NCBI RefSeq assembly: GCF_003605735.1
Contig: NZ_QXTJ01000033.1
Span: 93,940-128,293 of the forward strand
Reading direction: 5' to 3'
From: Pseudomonas sp. LS-2
Lineage (GTDB): Bacteria; Pseudomonadota; Gammaproteobacteria; Pseudomonadales; Pseudomonadaceae
Length of the DNA stretch: 34,354 nucleotides
Numbering within the stretch: position 1 is the stretch's first letter; each line of letters starts with the position of its first letter. The translations under genes were made by a program, and so were the position numbers. The notes beneath the pieces are model-generated. The model searched no databases. It was not told where the DNA came from and worked only from the letters and a program-made list of their open reading frames with translations. This document shows, piece by piece, positions 8,791-16,387 of the stretch.

Positions 8791-9645
8791 ATGGCCACCT
8801 ATCCGAGCATCGACAGCGAACTGCTGCGCACCTTCGTCGCCATTGCCGATCAGGGCGGGTTCACCAAGGCTGGCGAGGTGGTCAATCGCACGCAGTCTGC
8901 GGTCAGCATGCAGATGAAACGGCTGGAAGATGACGTGGTGCAGCGGCCGTTATTCCAGAAAGACGGTCGGGTGCTGAACCTGACTGCTGAAGGCCAGGTG
9001 TTGCTGGGTTATGCCCGGCGGATCCTCAAGTTGCACAGCGAGGTGTTCAACACCCTGCGCGAGCCGCACATGGTCGGGACGGTGAAGATCGGTACGCCGG
9101 ACGATTACGTGATGCGCTTTCTGCCGGGAATCCTCTCCCGCTTCGCCCAGGCGTACCCGCTGATTCAGGTCGAAGTGCACTGCGAGTCATCGGCGCAGTT
9201 GCTGCAACGCCAGGATCTGGACCTGAGTATCGTCACCCGCGAGCCGGGCAAGGAAATCGGACAGATTCTGCGTCAGGAGCGGTTCGTCTGGGCTGAAGCC
9301 GCAGGTTTCTGCCCCCATGAGCAAACGCCGATGCCGCTGGCGATGTTCAACAGTGACTGCTTCTGCAGGCTTTGGGCGACTCATGCGCTGGATGCGACAG
9401 GCCGTGGATACCGCGTGGCGTATACCAGCGCGAGCCTGTCGGCGATCATGGCGGTGGTGAGCGCGGGACTGGCGGTGACGGCCCAGTTGCAAAGCCTGAT
9501 CACCTCGGATCTGCGGGTGTTGGGGGAAGAGCAAGGATTGCCGCAGTTGCCGTCGGCGAGCATCGTGCTGCTGCGCAACCCCAACAATCCTTCGCCGATC
9601 ACTGAATGCCTGGCCGATCACATCGCCGAAGGCTTCAGGCTTTAG
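8791..9645 (+). CDS. LysR-family transcriptional regulator
   Basis: LTTR of 284 residues from this start. N-terminal winged HTH is at about 8-65 (LLRTFVAIADQGGFTKAG, QSAVSMQMKRLE), then the linker helix and a two-lobe effector domain from about 92. An in-frame ATG at 8755 exists, but ATG 8791 is preceded by GGGAGA at a good distance, and MATYPSIDSELLRTF is the standard LTTR beginning. It is divergent from the DUF1127 gene and convergent with the TauE/SafE permease, whose stop lies 6 bases away. Possible targets are its divergent neighbour and itself (inference). The ligand is unknown. Confidence 0.9.
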   Translation: MATYPSIDSELLRTFVAIADQGGFTKAGEVVNRTQSAVSMQMKRLEDDVVQRPLFQKDGRVLNLTAEGQVLLGYARRILKLHSEVFNTLREPHMVGTVKIGTPDDYVMRFLPGILSRFAQAYPLIQVEVHCESSAQLLQRQDLDLSIVTREPGKEIGQILRQERFVWAEAAGFCPHEQTPMPLAMFNSDCFCRLWATHALDATGRGYRVAYTSASLSAIMAVVSAGLAVTAQLQSLITSDLRVLGEEQGLPQLPSASIVLLRNPNNPSPITECLADHIAEGFRL

Positions 9646-9651
9646 GCTCAG

Positions 9652-10401
9652 TCAGACTCTGAAGCACAGCATGATGGCGCAGATCACCAGAAACACGCAG
9701 AACAGCGAGCGCAGCAAACGCTCCGGCAGGCTGTGAGCCAGTGCTACGCCCCAACTGATGCTGGCCAGCCCCCCGATGGCCAACGGAATGCCCATCAGCC
9801 AGTCCACATGACCGTGCAGCGCATAAGTGGTCAGGGTGATCGTGGTGCTCGGTGCTGCCAGCGCCAATGCCAGACCTTGAGCGGCGACCTGTGTCGCGCC
9901 GAAGAAGCCGGTCAGAATCGGCGTGGCGATCACACCGCCACCGACGCCGAACAACCCCGCCGTGACACCCGACCCCAGCCCCAGCACCCAGAGCCATTTT
10001 CCATGACGCAGTTCGGCGCCCGCGTTACCCTTGCGCCAGTACATCTGGATCAGGTTGAACAGCGTCAGCACGATCAGAAAGGCAACGAAGCCGATGCGCA
10101 TGCTCTGTGGATCGATCCGCACAGCCCATAACGAGGTCAGCCACGAAACCGTGAAGCTCGGCACGATCAACATCATCGCGTTGCGCACGGAAATCCGGTT
10201 ACGCTGGTTGTAGCGCCAGAGCGCCAGCAGCACGTTGGGCAGCACCATCAGCAGCGCAGTGCCTTGGGCCAGTTGCTGATCCAGCCCGAACAACACGCCC
10301 AACGCCGGAATGGTCACCAGACCGCCACCAATTCCGAACAGGCCGCCGAGCGTGCCCATCGCGGCGCCCAGAAACAGATACATCATTACATCGACAATCA
10401 C
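9652..10401 (-). CDS. TauE/SafE family sulfite/organic anion exporter-like permease
   Basis: Membrane permease of the TauE/SafE (DUF81) family, exporting sulfite, sulfoacetate or related anions, or importing organic acids, in characterised members. It has about eight hydrophobic segments and two inverted-topology halves, each with the glycine-rich family motif: GGLFGIGGGLVTIPAL near 16-31 and AGLFGVGGGVIATPIL near 148-163. I prefer the GTG at 10401-10399, preceded by AGAGGA at 6-base spacing. An upstream ATG at 10431 lacks a site and would add a hydrophilic MRAGSC tail. ATG 10386 is another option. The substrate cannot be told from the context. Confidence 0.88.
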   Translation of the reverse strand: MIVDVMMYLFLGAAMGTLGGLFGIGGGLVTIPALGVLFGLDQQLAQGTALLMVLPNVLLALWRYNQRNRISVRNAMMLIVPSFTVSWLTSLWAVRIDPQSMRIGFVAFLIVLTLFNLIQMYWRKGNAGAELRHGKWLWVLGLGSGVTAGLFGVGGGVIATPILTGFFGATQVAAQGLALALAAPSTTITLTTYALHGHVDWLMGIPLAIGGLASISWGVALAHSLPERLLRSLFCVFLVICAIMLCFRV

Positions 10402-10585
10402 ACTCGGTCCTCTACATGATCCTGCGCGCATCCTACGCAGTCAGCGGGGCCTGGGAAATCCACAGTTACAGTTAACCGTCAACGAAGCGTGATCAGCCGG
10501 TCCACGCATCGTGTTTCTTCGAGAGTGAAGCGTCTACGCCCTCTGGTGATAGAAAACGGCTGCACCACCCATTACCTAAATTATC

Positions 10586-10616
10586 TGGCGCATTAAAGAT
10601 CGCGGCACTAAATTAG
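10586..10616 (+). promoter_or_regulatory. Candidate ohrR promoter with CTAA-A-TTAG palindrome over the -10
   Basis: TGGCGC (10586-10591), 17-base spacer, TAAATT (10609-10614). The palindrome CTAAATTAG (10608-10616) covers the -10. The half-site matches those in the ohr promoter at 11415-11429, which fits OhrR autorepression (inference). Confidence 0.5.
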
Positions 10617-10647
10617 CGCTCACCACCGATCATTCGAGGACATTTCA

Positions 10648-11121
10648 ATGAACGCCGACGATAGCTCGACTCTGGCTGGCGCTGGCAGTTGTGAAAACCT
10701 TCTGCTGGATAACCAGCTGTGTTTTGCCCTGTACTCCACATCGCTGATGATGACCAAGGTGTACAAGCCACTGCTTCAGGAATTGAATCTCACCTATCCG
10801 CAGTACCTGGCAATGCTGGTGTTGTGGGAACGCGATGGCCTTACCGTAGGAGAAGTCAGCACGCGTTTGCTGACCGACCCAGGGTCACTGACTCCCCTGC
10901 TCAAGCGCCTGGAGGCGGAAGGCTTGATCAGCCGCACGCGCAGCAAGGAAGACGAGCGCGTGGTGCTGCTGACCCTGACCGAACAGGGCAAGGCGCTGCA
11001 CAAGAAGGCCCAAAGCATTCCGCAATGCATCCTCGCTGCCAGCGGGATCAGCGTGGAGCAGCTCAAGGCATTGCAACACGACCTGCTGGGCCTGCGCGGG
11101 AACCTGCACGACAACATCTGA
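10648..11121 (+). CDS. ohrR: MarR-family organic-peroxide-sensing repressor OhrR
   Basis: 157-residue MarR-family repressor that releases ohr when a reactive cysteine is oxidised by organic hydroperoxides. Diagnostic residues: Cys25 in DNQLCFALYS (the peroxidatic Cys of OhrR, C22 in Xanthomonas, C15 in Bacillus) and Cys127 in IPQCILA, the resolving-Cys position of two-Cys OhrRs. Tyr39 and Tyr50 sit where the sensing tyrosines are expected. The wHTH covers about 50-110, including SLTPLLKRLEAEGLISR. Cys15 is an extra N-terminal cysteine. ATG 10648 follows CGAGGACAT. It is upstream of and co-oriented with ohr, but separated by a terminator, a REP and an independent promoter. Confidence 0.95.
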   Translation: MNADDSSTLAGAGSCENLLLDNQLCFALYSTSLMMTKVYKPLLQELNLTYPQYLAMLVLWERDGLTVGEVSTRLLTDPGSLTPLLKRLEAEGLISRTRSKEDERVVLLTLTEQGKALHKKAQSIPQCILAASGISVEQLKALQHDLLGLRGNLHDNI

Positions 11122-11149
11122 GCCCCACCGCTTCCATCGTTTACTTCAT

Positions 11150-11176
11150 AGGCCAGCCATTCGTGCTGGCCTTTTT
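11150..11176 (+). terminator. Intrinsic terminator after ohrR
   Basis: GGCCAGC (11151-11157), 7-base loop, GCTGGCC (11165-11171), then five T. This makes ohrR a separate transcript from ohr. Confidence 0.88.
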
Positions 11177-11226
11177 GTTTCCGCTGCGATGAGCACAATC
11201 CGGCTGGCCCTGGGGTGATTCGCCCG

Positions 11227-11289
11227 TACCCATACGGCTTGCCAGCGGTGGCTATTTGGAAGGCACCGCTGGCAAACCGAACTGCTCCG
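11227..11289. repeat. Degenerate REP pair, family A-like
   Basis: GGCTTGCCAGCGGTG paired with CACCGCTGGCAAACC, flanked by eroded CATAC/GAACTGCTCC ends. The stem is conserved by compensating changes (CAGCGG/CCGCTG) relative to the usual CGGCGG/CCGCCG. Confidence 0.75.
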
Positions 11290-11409
11290 GATTGAGATAA
11301 CCCGTAAGAACCTGTGCTTTTCATATTTTTATTTTTCATATAAATCAAATGGTTAAACAGGTAACTGGCCGCTTTGCAAAAAGATTTTTAGATTTCTCAA
11401 AAATTTACC

Positions 11410-11476
11410 TTGCGCGCTAAACATTAGCGAAGTACATTTCATCTCACTTGCTTAGCGCACAAACTTTTAGCGCTAA
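11410..11476 (+). promoter_or_regulatory. ohr promoter with OhrR-type operator palindromes
   Basis: TTGCGC (11410-11415), 17-base spacer and TACATT (11433-11438). The perfect palindrome CGCTAAACATTAGCG (11415-11429) sits between -35 and -10. A further TTAGCG half-site is at 11452-11457 and a perfect TTAGCGCTAA at 11467-11476. The same half-site lies at the ohrR promoter. Repression by OhrR is inferred, not shown. The rest of the 11122-11518 gap holds the ohrR terminator, an eroded REP and an AT-rich stretch (11320-11400). Confidence 0.65.
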
Positions 11477-11518
11477 TCACAAACGGCTCAAGCCAACATC
11501 ATCAAGTGAGGACATATC

Positions 11519-11938
11519 ATGCAAGCACTCTATACCGCAGTCGCAACCGCAACCGGTGGCCGTGATGGCCGTGCTGTTTCCAGCGACAAGATCCTGGACG
11601 TGAAACTGGCGACCCCGAAAGAACTGGGCGGCGCTGGCGGTGAAGCCACCAACCCCGAGCAACTGTTCGCGGCCGGTTACTCGGCTTGCTTCATCGGCGC
11701 ACTGAAATTCGTCGCTGGTCAGAGCAAGCGCAGCATCCCGGCCGACGCCTCGATCACTGCACATGTCGGCATCGGCCAGATCCCTGGCGGTTTCGGTCTG
11801 GACATCGACCTGAACATCAACTTGCCAGGTCTGGAACAGGCCGATGCTCAAGCGCTGGTCGATGCGGCCCACCAGGTCTGCCCTTACTCCAACGCCACTC
11901 GCGGCAACGTTGACGTACGTCTGCACGTCACCGTCTGA
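11519..11938 (+). CDS. ohr: Organic hydroperoxide resistance peroxidase Ohr
   Basis: Thiol peroxidase of the Ohr/OsmC superfamily that reduces fatty-acid and other organic hydroperoxides; cytosolic dimer. 139 residues, the standard Ohr length. Peroxidatic Cys57 lies in AAGYSACFIGAL and resolving Cys121 in VCPYSNATRGN. Arg15 (GGRDGR) and Glu49 (NPEQLF) are in place as the catalytic Arg and Glu. ATG 11519 follows GTGAGGACATATC. An alpha/beta hydrolase gene starts 26 bases downstream and probably shares the transcript. Regulation by the palindromes at 11415-11476 and upstream ohrR is expected. Confidence 0.97.
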   Translation: MQALYTAVATATGGRDGRAVSSDKILDVKLATPKELGGAGGEATNPEQLFAAGYSACFIGALKFVAGQSKRSIPADASITAHVGIGQIPGGFGLDIDLNINLPGLEQADAQALVDAAHQVCPYSNATRGNVDVRLHVTV

Positions 11939-11964
11939 TCCACCCGACCACGAAGGAGATGAAC

Positions 11965-12984
11965 ATGAACACGTTCGGCAAGATTCTGGCTGGCTCCCTC
12001 CTCGCGCTGTCGATCGGCAACGCTTTCGCGGCGACCGACACCGGCGTTGAGCACAACACCCAGGCGTTCCTCGATGCGCTCAACGCCGGTGGTGGCAAGC
12101 CCATCGAGCAGCTTTCGCCCAAGGATGCCCGCGCCGTTCTGACCGGCGCACAGGCGGGGGTCAAACTAACCCTGCCCAAGGCCGACGTGAGCCAGAAGAC
12201 CATTTCGGTCGACGGCCAGAACATCAGCCTGACCATCGTGCGTCCGGCGGGCGTCAAAGGCACCTTGCCAGTGTTCATGTACTTCCACGGCGGCGGCTGG
12301 GTATTGGGCGACTACCCGACCCACGAACGTCTGGTTCGGGACCTGGTGGAGGGTTCGGGTGCGGTGGCAGTGTTCGTCAACTACACACCTTCACCTGAAG
12401 CGCACTACCCGACGGCGATCAACCAGGCCTACGCCGCTACCAAATGGGTGGCGGAGCACGGCAAGGAAATCAACGTCGATGGCAAGCGTCTGGCGGTTGC
12501 GGGGAACAGTGTCGGCGGCAACATGGCGGCAGTCGTCAGCCTGATGGCCAAAGACAAAGGCACCCCGGCAATCAAATACCAGGTGCTGCTGTGGCCGGTG
12601 ACCGACGCCAACTTCGATACCGGCTCTTACGAGCAGTTCGCCGAGGGGCACTTCCTGACCCGCAACATGATGAAGTGGTTCTGGGACAACTACACCACCG
12701 ATCCGAAGCAACGCGCAGAGATCTATGCCTCACCGCTGCGCGCCACAGTGGATCAGTTGAAGGGTCTGCCACCTGCGCTGGTGCAGACCGCCGGTGCCGA
12801 CGTGTTGCGTGACGAAGGCGAAGCCTACGCTCGCAAGCTGGACCAAGCCGGTGTGCCGGTGACGGCAGTGCGCTACAACGGCATGATCCACGACTACGGG
12901 TTGCTCAACGTAGTCAGCCAGGTGCCGGAAGTTCGCTCTGCGATGTTGCAGGCTTCTCAGGAGTTGAAGGTTCATCTGAAGTAA
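11965..12984 (+). CDS. Exported alpha/beta hydrolase (hormone-sensitive-lipase-type esterase)
   Basis: 339-residue alpha/beta hydrolase fold-3 protein with a likely Sec signal peptide (MNTFGK then a hydrophobic run, cut after NAFA, about residue 22), so probably periplasmic or secreted. HSL-type oxyanion motif HGGGW at 108-112; nucleophile Ser182 in GNSVGG (GxSxG); acid Asp279 (or 283) in GADVLRDEG; His309 in GMIHDYG. The start is ATG 11965, not ATG 11959, because AAGGAG at 11953-11958 abuts the latter and is correctly spaced only for the former. It lies directly behind ohr with no terminator between, so it may be peroxide-inducible (inference). The ester substrate is unknown. Confidence 0.9.
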   Translation: MNTFGKILAGSLLALSIGNAFAATDTGVEHNTQAFLDALNAGGGKPIEQLSPKDARAVLTGAQAGVKLTLPKADVSQKTISVDGQNISLTIVRPAGVKGTLPVFMYFHGGGWVLGDYPTHERLVRDLVEGSGAVAVFVNYTPSPEAHYPTAINQAYAATKWVAEHGKEINVDGKRLAVAGNSVGGNMAAVVSLMAKDKGTPAIKYQVLLWPVTDANFDTGSYEQFAEGHFLTRNMMKWFWDNYTTDPKQRAEIYASPLRATVDQLKGLPPALVQTAGADVLRDEGEAYARKLDQAGVPVTAVRYNGMIHDYGLLNVVSQVPEVRSAMLQASQELKVHLK

Positions 12985-13024
12985 GAGGAAGCACGTCGGA
13001 TGGATATTCAGCGATTCATCTGAC

Positions 13025-13093
13025 GCCATCGCGGGCAAGCGCGCTCCTACAAGGTATCGAGTCGTCTGTAGGAGCGCGCTTGCCCGCGATGGC
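13025..13093. repeat. REP palindrome pair, family B, perfect
   Basis: The outer 27 bases on each side are exact inverse complements (GCCATCGCGGGCAAGC... and ...GCTTGCCCGCGATGGC) around a 15-base centre. It is the best-preserved member of family B in the window and lies after the hydrolase gene. Confidence 0.93.
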
Positions 13094-13170
13094 ATCACTG
13101 GGTTCGACAAGCAATCCTGCGAGTGGAGACATGCGAGATGAACTGGTAACCGAACAAACCCATCGCTCAC

Positions 13171-13202
13171 AAAAAAGCCCGACTCATTGGTCGGGCTTTT
13201 TC
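13171..13202. terminator. Bidirectional intrinsic terminator (efp / hydrolase)
   Basis: AAAAAAGCCCGAC (13171-13183), 6-base loop, GTCGGGCTTTTTT (13190-13202), 26 bases past the efp stop. The A and T runs allow use from both sides. Confidence 0.92.
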
Positions 13203-13227
13203 GTATCCAGCGTTACAAGAGCGATGC

Positions 13228-13797
13228 TTATTTAGCACGGCCTTTGTAAGAACCGCCTTCACGGGTGTCGATCTCGATCTTGTCACCGATTTCGATGAAG
13301 TCGGCAACTTGCAGCTCGGTACCGTTGGCCAGCTTGGCAGGCTTCATGACCTTGCCCGAAGTGTCGCCGCGAGCGGAACCTTCGGTGTAGTCAACGACGC
13401 GCACGATGGTGGTCGGCAGCTCTACGGAAACCAGACGGCCTTCGAAGAATACGGCTTCGCAGACGTCAGTCATGCCTTCTTCGATGAATGGCAGAACGGC
13501 TTCGATGTCTTCGGCGTTCAGTTCGTACATGGTGTAGTCAGTGGTGTCCATGAACGTGTAGGAATCACCGCTGATGAAAGACAGGGTGGCTTCTTTACGG
13601 TCCAGGATCACGTCTTCCAGCTTGTCGTCGGCGCTGTAGACGGTTTCAGTCTTGTAGCCGGTCAGCAGGTTCTTCAGCTTGGTCTTCATGATCGCGCTGT
13701 TACGACCCGACTTGGTGAATTCAGCTTTCTGAACCAGCCAAGGATCGTTATCAATCTTGATCACGGTGCCGGGTTTAAGCTCTTTACCAGTTTTCAT
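13228..13797 (-). CDS. efp: Translation elongation factor P (Arg32 type)
   Basis: EF-P, 189 residues, relieves ribosome stalling at polyproline stretches. The tip residue is Arg32 (FTKSGRNSA), not the Lys34 of E. coli-type EF-P. Arg32-type EF-Ps are rhamnosylated by EarP, which is encoded just upstream in the same orientation. Three beta-barrel domains are evident: the KOW-like N-domain, the central OB domain (about 66-125) and the C-terminal OB domain ending [23 protein letters not shown]. It is separated from earP by 87 bases that carry a 17-bp hairpin. Lower-G/C wobble and frequent GAA/AAA codons fit a highly expressed translation factor. Confidence 0.97.
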   Translation of the reverse strand: MKTGKELKPGTVIKIDNDPWLVQKAEFTKSGRNSAIMKTKLKNLLTGYKTETVYSADDKLEDVILDRKEATLSFISGDSYTFMDTTDYTMYELNAEDIEAVLPFIEEGMTDVCEAVFFEGRLVSVELPTTIVRVVDYTEGSARGDTSGKVMKPAKLANGTELQVADFIEIGDKIEIDTREGGSYKGRAK

Positions 13798-13830
13798 TGC
13801 GAGTATCCGAATTTGGATTGAAGTACTTTC

Positions 13831-13869
13831 TAAGCCCTGTACGAAAAGCCACTTTTCGTACAGGGCTTA
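13831..13869. other. 17-bp perfect inverted repeat between earP and efp
   Basis: Arms 13831-13847 and 13853-13869 (TAAGCCCTGTACGAAAA and its complement) with loop GCCAC. No T run follows on either strand, so it is not a standard terminator. In an earP-efp read-through mRNA it would form a strong hairpin just before the efp ribosome site. On the minus strand a weak promoter (TTGGAT, 16-base spacer, TATTAA; complements of 13889-13894 and 13867-13872) would start transcription inside it, so it could alternatively be an operator. Confidence 0.8.
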
Positions 13870-13884
13870 ATACAAGGCCGCGTA

Positions 13885-15033
13885 TCATATCCAATTTCGG
13901 TAAAACTGTACCAGCGCAGTCGTCAGATCGTCCTGCAAGGCCTGTTCCAGACACCACCGCTCGGCATGGGCGGCCAGCTCGCCGCGGTACGTTTCCAGGG
14001 TTTTCCAGCTTTGTGCCATGTCCTGGCCCGCATTCCAGTTGCGCCAGACTTCGGTCAGCGCCGCCCCCGCCTCAACCGACAACTCTTTCAGATACAGCTC
14101 GAGGAAAGCATCCAGCTTGGCCCAGTGCGCGTCGTCGTCCTGCTCGTAGATGTGCCAGATAAGCGGCTTGCCCGCCCACTGTGCGCGGACGAAAGAGTCT
14201 TCGCCGCGCACCACGTTGAAATCGCAGCACCACAGCAACCGGTCGTAATCTTCCTGGCGCACGAAGGGCAGGACCTGGACGGTCAGATTGTCGCGCACCT
14301 GCACGGCGCCAGCTTCGAGCCCTTCGACGCCCAGCCAGCGTTGCACATCGCCGATGACACGGCCCTCCGGAACCAGCAGGTGGGTGGGCCGAGAATCCGC
14401 GGCCAGACAATCCAGCCACGAACCAAGACCGGCATGCTCATACGCGAACAGCGAGATCAGCCGCGCATGTCCTTGAGAAGCGCCTGCCTGTGGATAAATC
14501 CCCAGATCGGCCAGAAACGCCTGTTGGGCGGCCGGATTCAGCTCAAAGGCGTGCCGACGCTCGATCAGACCTGTTTCGCGCAGCAGTCCGCCGGTGGTGG
14601 TTCTGAAACCGGGAAAGAAGAAGAACTTTTGTATGCCGCTCGATTGCAGCGACGGCAAGCCGTGGCACCCGGTGACCCATTCCTCGGCGCTGAGGTATTC
14701 CAGGTTCAGCCATAACGGACGCGGATTGCGCGCCTTCATGGCTTCTATATAAGCGGCGGGCAGATGGCAGGCGAATGCCTCGATGACCACATCGGCGGGC
14801 TCGGCGGCCTGCCAGTCCTTCGCCCAGAAACACACGTTCACACCGTCATGCCACTGCTGCTCGGCGGTCGCGTCGGCGCCGGGGCACAGGCGCGCAAACG
14901 CCGCCAGATCATCGACCCACAGGCGCACGTGCATCCCATGTTCGGCGACCAACTGTCGGGCCAGACGAAACGTCACGCCAACATCGCCAAAGTTATCCAC
15001 AACGGTACAGAAAATATCCCAAGAGGCTTTCAT
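13885..15033 (-). CDS. earP: EF-P arginine rhamnosyltransferase EarP
   Basis: GT-B inverting glycosyltransferase (family GT104) that transfers rhamnose from dTDP-rhamnose to Arg32 of EF-P. 382 residues, the normal length. Asp13 and Asp17 in DNFGDVGV are the conserved catalytic-site aspartates. Family hallmarks also include the PFF-like segment FFFFPGF (near 137-143), PEGRVIGDV and the nucleotide-sugar motif RGEDSFVRAQWAGKPLIWHIY. The start ATG 15033 follows CAGGGAGCCCGG. It is upstream of efp, an enzyme-substrate pair, as in other Arg32-type bacteria. An older family name is DUF2331. Confidence 0.96.
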   Translation of the reverse strand: MKASWDIFCTVVDNFGDVGVTFRLARQLVAEHGMHVRLWVDDLAAFARLCPGADATAEQQWHDGVNVCFWAKDWQAAEPADVVIEAFACHLPAAYIEAMKARNPRPLWLNLEYLSAEEWVTGCHGLPSLQSSGIQKFFFFPGFRTTTGGLLRETGLIERRHAFELNPAAQQAFLADLGIYPQAGASQGHARLISLFAYEHAGLGSWLDCLAADSRPTHLLVPEGRVIGDVQRWLGVEGLEAGAVQVRDNLTVQVLPFVRQEDYDRLLWCCDFNVVRGEDSFVRAQWAGKPLIWHIYEQDDDAHWAKLDAFLELYLKELSVEAGAALTEVWRNWNAGQDMAQSWKTLETYRGELAAHAERWCLEQALQDDLTTALVQFYRNWI

Positions 15034-15146
15034 CCGGGCTCCCTGAGGATGTTCAAAAAAGCGGATTGTCCGTCATAACGACGCACAACCTCCAGTCCCG
15101 GTCGTGCGACAATCGCGGCCAACGTCATACAAACAAGGAGTCTGCT

Positions 15147-15542
15147 ATGTACGTCAACCATCGCCAATTGTCCGTCACGCTCCAACCACTGAAGCTCATT
15201 GTGTCCATTGCTGCCGGAATCTGGTTGGGTTTTCTGGCCGTCGTGCTCACCGGTTGGCTGATCTACAAAGCCTTGCCTGCCGAGCAGAGCCAGGCGTTAA
15301 GCAACGCAGCAGCCCAGTTGACGCCTGCTCCTGCGGCCAAAGCGAAGCCTGAAAGTGACAATCCGATGTTCGAGCAATACCAACGCAACCTTGGCGACAG
15401 CGAGGCCCGCCAGGCCCAGCAAGCCGAACAGGCCGATCGTCAGCGCGACTTCAACGGTCCGAAATGCCAGTTCTGGATACAACAGAACCAGACCGCGCCG
15501 AGCCCGAAAAGTCAGGCCGCCGTTTATCAGTTCTGCGGTTGA
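15147..15542 (+). CDS. Small membrane-anchored protein, unknown function
   Basis: 131 residues from ATG 15147, which has AAGGAG at 15135-15140. An upstream in-frame ATG at 15066 has no site and is not preferred. One transmembrane helix at about 18-42 (LKLIVSIAAGIWLGFLAVVL region), then a Pro/Ala/Lys linker and a Gln/Glu/Arg-rich, probably helical segment (about 70-100). The tail has two cysteines (GPKCQFW and YQFCG) that could form a disulphide if outside. Likely topology: N-terminus inside, C-terminal two-thirds periplasmic. I do not recognise the family. The GreA-like gene starts 26 bases downstream, suggesting co-transcription. Confidence 0.78.
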   Translation: MYVNHRQLSVTLQPLKLIVSIAAGIWLGFLAVVLTGWLIYKALPAEQSQALSNAAAQLTPAPAAKAKPESDNPMFEQYQRNLGDSEARQAQQAEQADRQRDFNGPKCQFWIQQNQTAPSPKSQAAVYQFCG

Positions 15543-15568
15543 CCCATTCCACGAGATAAACAGCATTC

Positions 15569-16051
15569 ATGAACAAGCAACAGGTCCTGCAACGGATCAT
15601 CGAAAAACTCGAAGTCGATCTGGACGTCGCGGTTCGTGCCGCGCAAACCGCCTACGAAACCGCGACCCACGAAGAGAACATCGCCGAGAACAAGTACGAC
15701 ACGCTGGGCCTGGAGGCATCCTATCTGGCAGCCGGTCAAGCGCGTCGGGTCGAAGAGATTCGCCAGTCGCTGGCGTTGTATCAGAGCCTGGTGCTCAAGG
15801 CTTTCGATGAGGTCCGTGGCATTCAGTCAGGCGATCTGATCGTTCTGGAGTCAGCCAGCGGCGCGCAGCAGCACCTGTTTCTGGGGCCGGATGCGGCGGG
15901 CCTGAAAATCAGCGTCGGTGACATATCGATCACTGTGATCACTGGCAAAGCGCCGCTGGGGCAGAATCTGCTGGGCAAGTTCGATGGCGATGAGGTGGAC
16001 ATCAGCGTCAACGGCAGCCGGCAATCGTTCGAGATCACGCGCGTACTGTGA
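15569..16051 (+). CDS. GreA/GreB-family-like transcription factor
   Basis: 160 residues, GreA length (about 158). Residues 1-75 are strongly helical, as for the Gre coiled coil, with a tip-like segment HEENIAENKYDTLG (34-47). The C-terminal part (about 83-160) ends in the Gre C-domain signature APLGQNLLGKFDGDEVDI, the FKBP-like domain that binds RNA polymerase. By eye, the tip Asp-Glu pair that holds the second Mg ion in GreA (D41, E44) becomes Asn37 and Glu40. It might therefore bind polymerase at the secondary channel without normal cleavage stimulation (inference). Second of three small co-oriented genes. Confidence 0.75.
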   Translation: MNKQQVLQRIIEKLEVDLDVAVRAAQTAYETATHEENIAENKYDTLGLEASYLAAGQARRVEEIRQSLALYQSLVLKAFDEVRGIQSGDLIVLESASGAQQHLFLGPDAAGLKISVGDISITVITGKAPLGQNLLGKFDGDEVDISVNGSRQSFEITRVL

Positions 16052-16173
16052 TCCGTTGATCATTTGCAGGGTTGAAGGGTCTGACTTTTTGTGGGTAAGG
16101 TGCGCAGTCGCACGACAAACGGTGAACCCGGAAGACGGAGCCGGGCACACGGATTTAACCAAGGAGATATTTC

Positions 16174-16380
16174 ATGACGAACGTCATCACTTTCCCTGAC
16201 GCCCATGAACGTGATCGCCTCAAGTCCAGTGACCACCAAGGGTTGAGATACCTGAACAAGAAAGAGCGACAACTGATCGACCGCCTGCGCATGACCAGCC
16301 ATGCAGGCCGCCAGTATGTGTACGACTACGCCAACATCATGTCGCGGTCCAAGCCTCTTTATCCCGAGCCTGTGGATTGA
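16174..16380 (+). CDS. Small conserved-looking protein, unknown function
   Basis: 68 residues, MTNVITFPDAHERDR to EPVD. ATG 16174 follows a strong AAGGAGATATTTC. The protein is soluble and highly charged, with a central basic helix (NKKERQLIDRLRMTSHAGRQ) and a Tyr-rich YVYDYANIM segment. No signal peptide or cysteine. I do not recognise a family. The good ribosome site, clean codon use and position behind the GreA-like gene support a real gene. The 122-base gap to that gene contains no terminator I can see. Confidence 0.7.
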   Translation: MTNVITFPDAHERDRLKSSDHQGLRYLNKKERQLIDRLRMTSHAGRQYVYDYANIMSRSKPLYPEPVD

Positions 16381-16387
16381 CCATCTA

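Noticed and set aside
11150..11176. Small RNA gene after ohrR
   Set aside because: The hairpin plus T run is explained by termination of ohrR; no separate promoter was seen before it.
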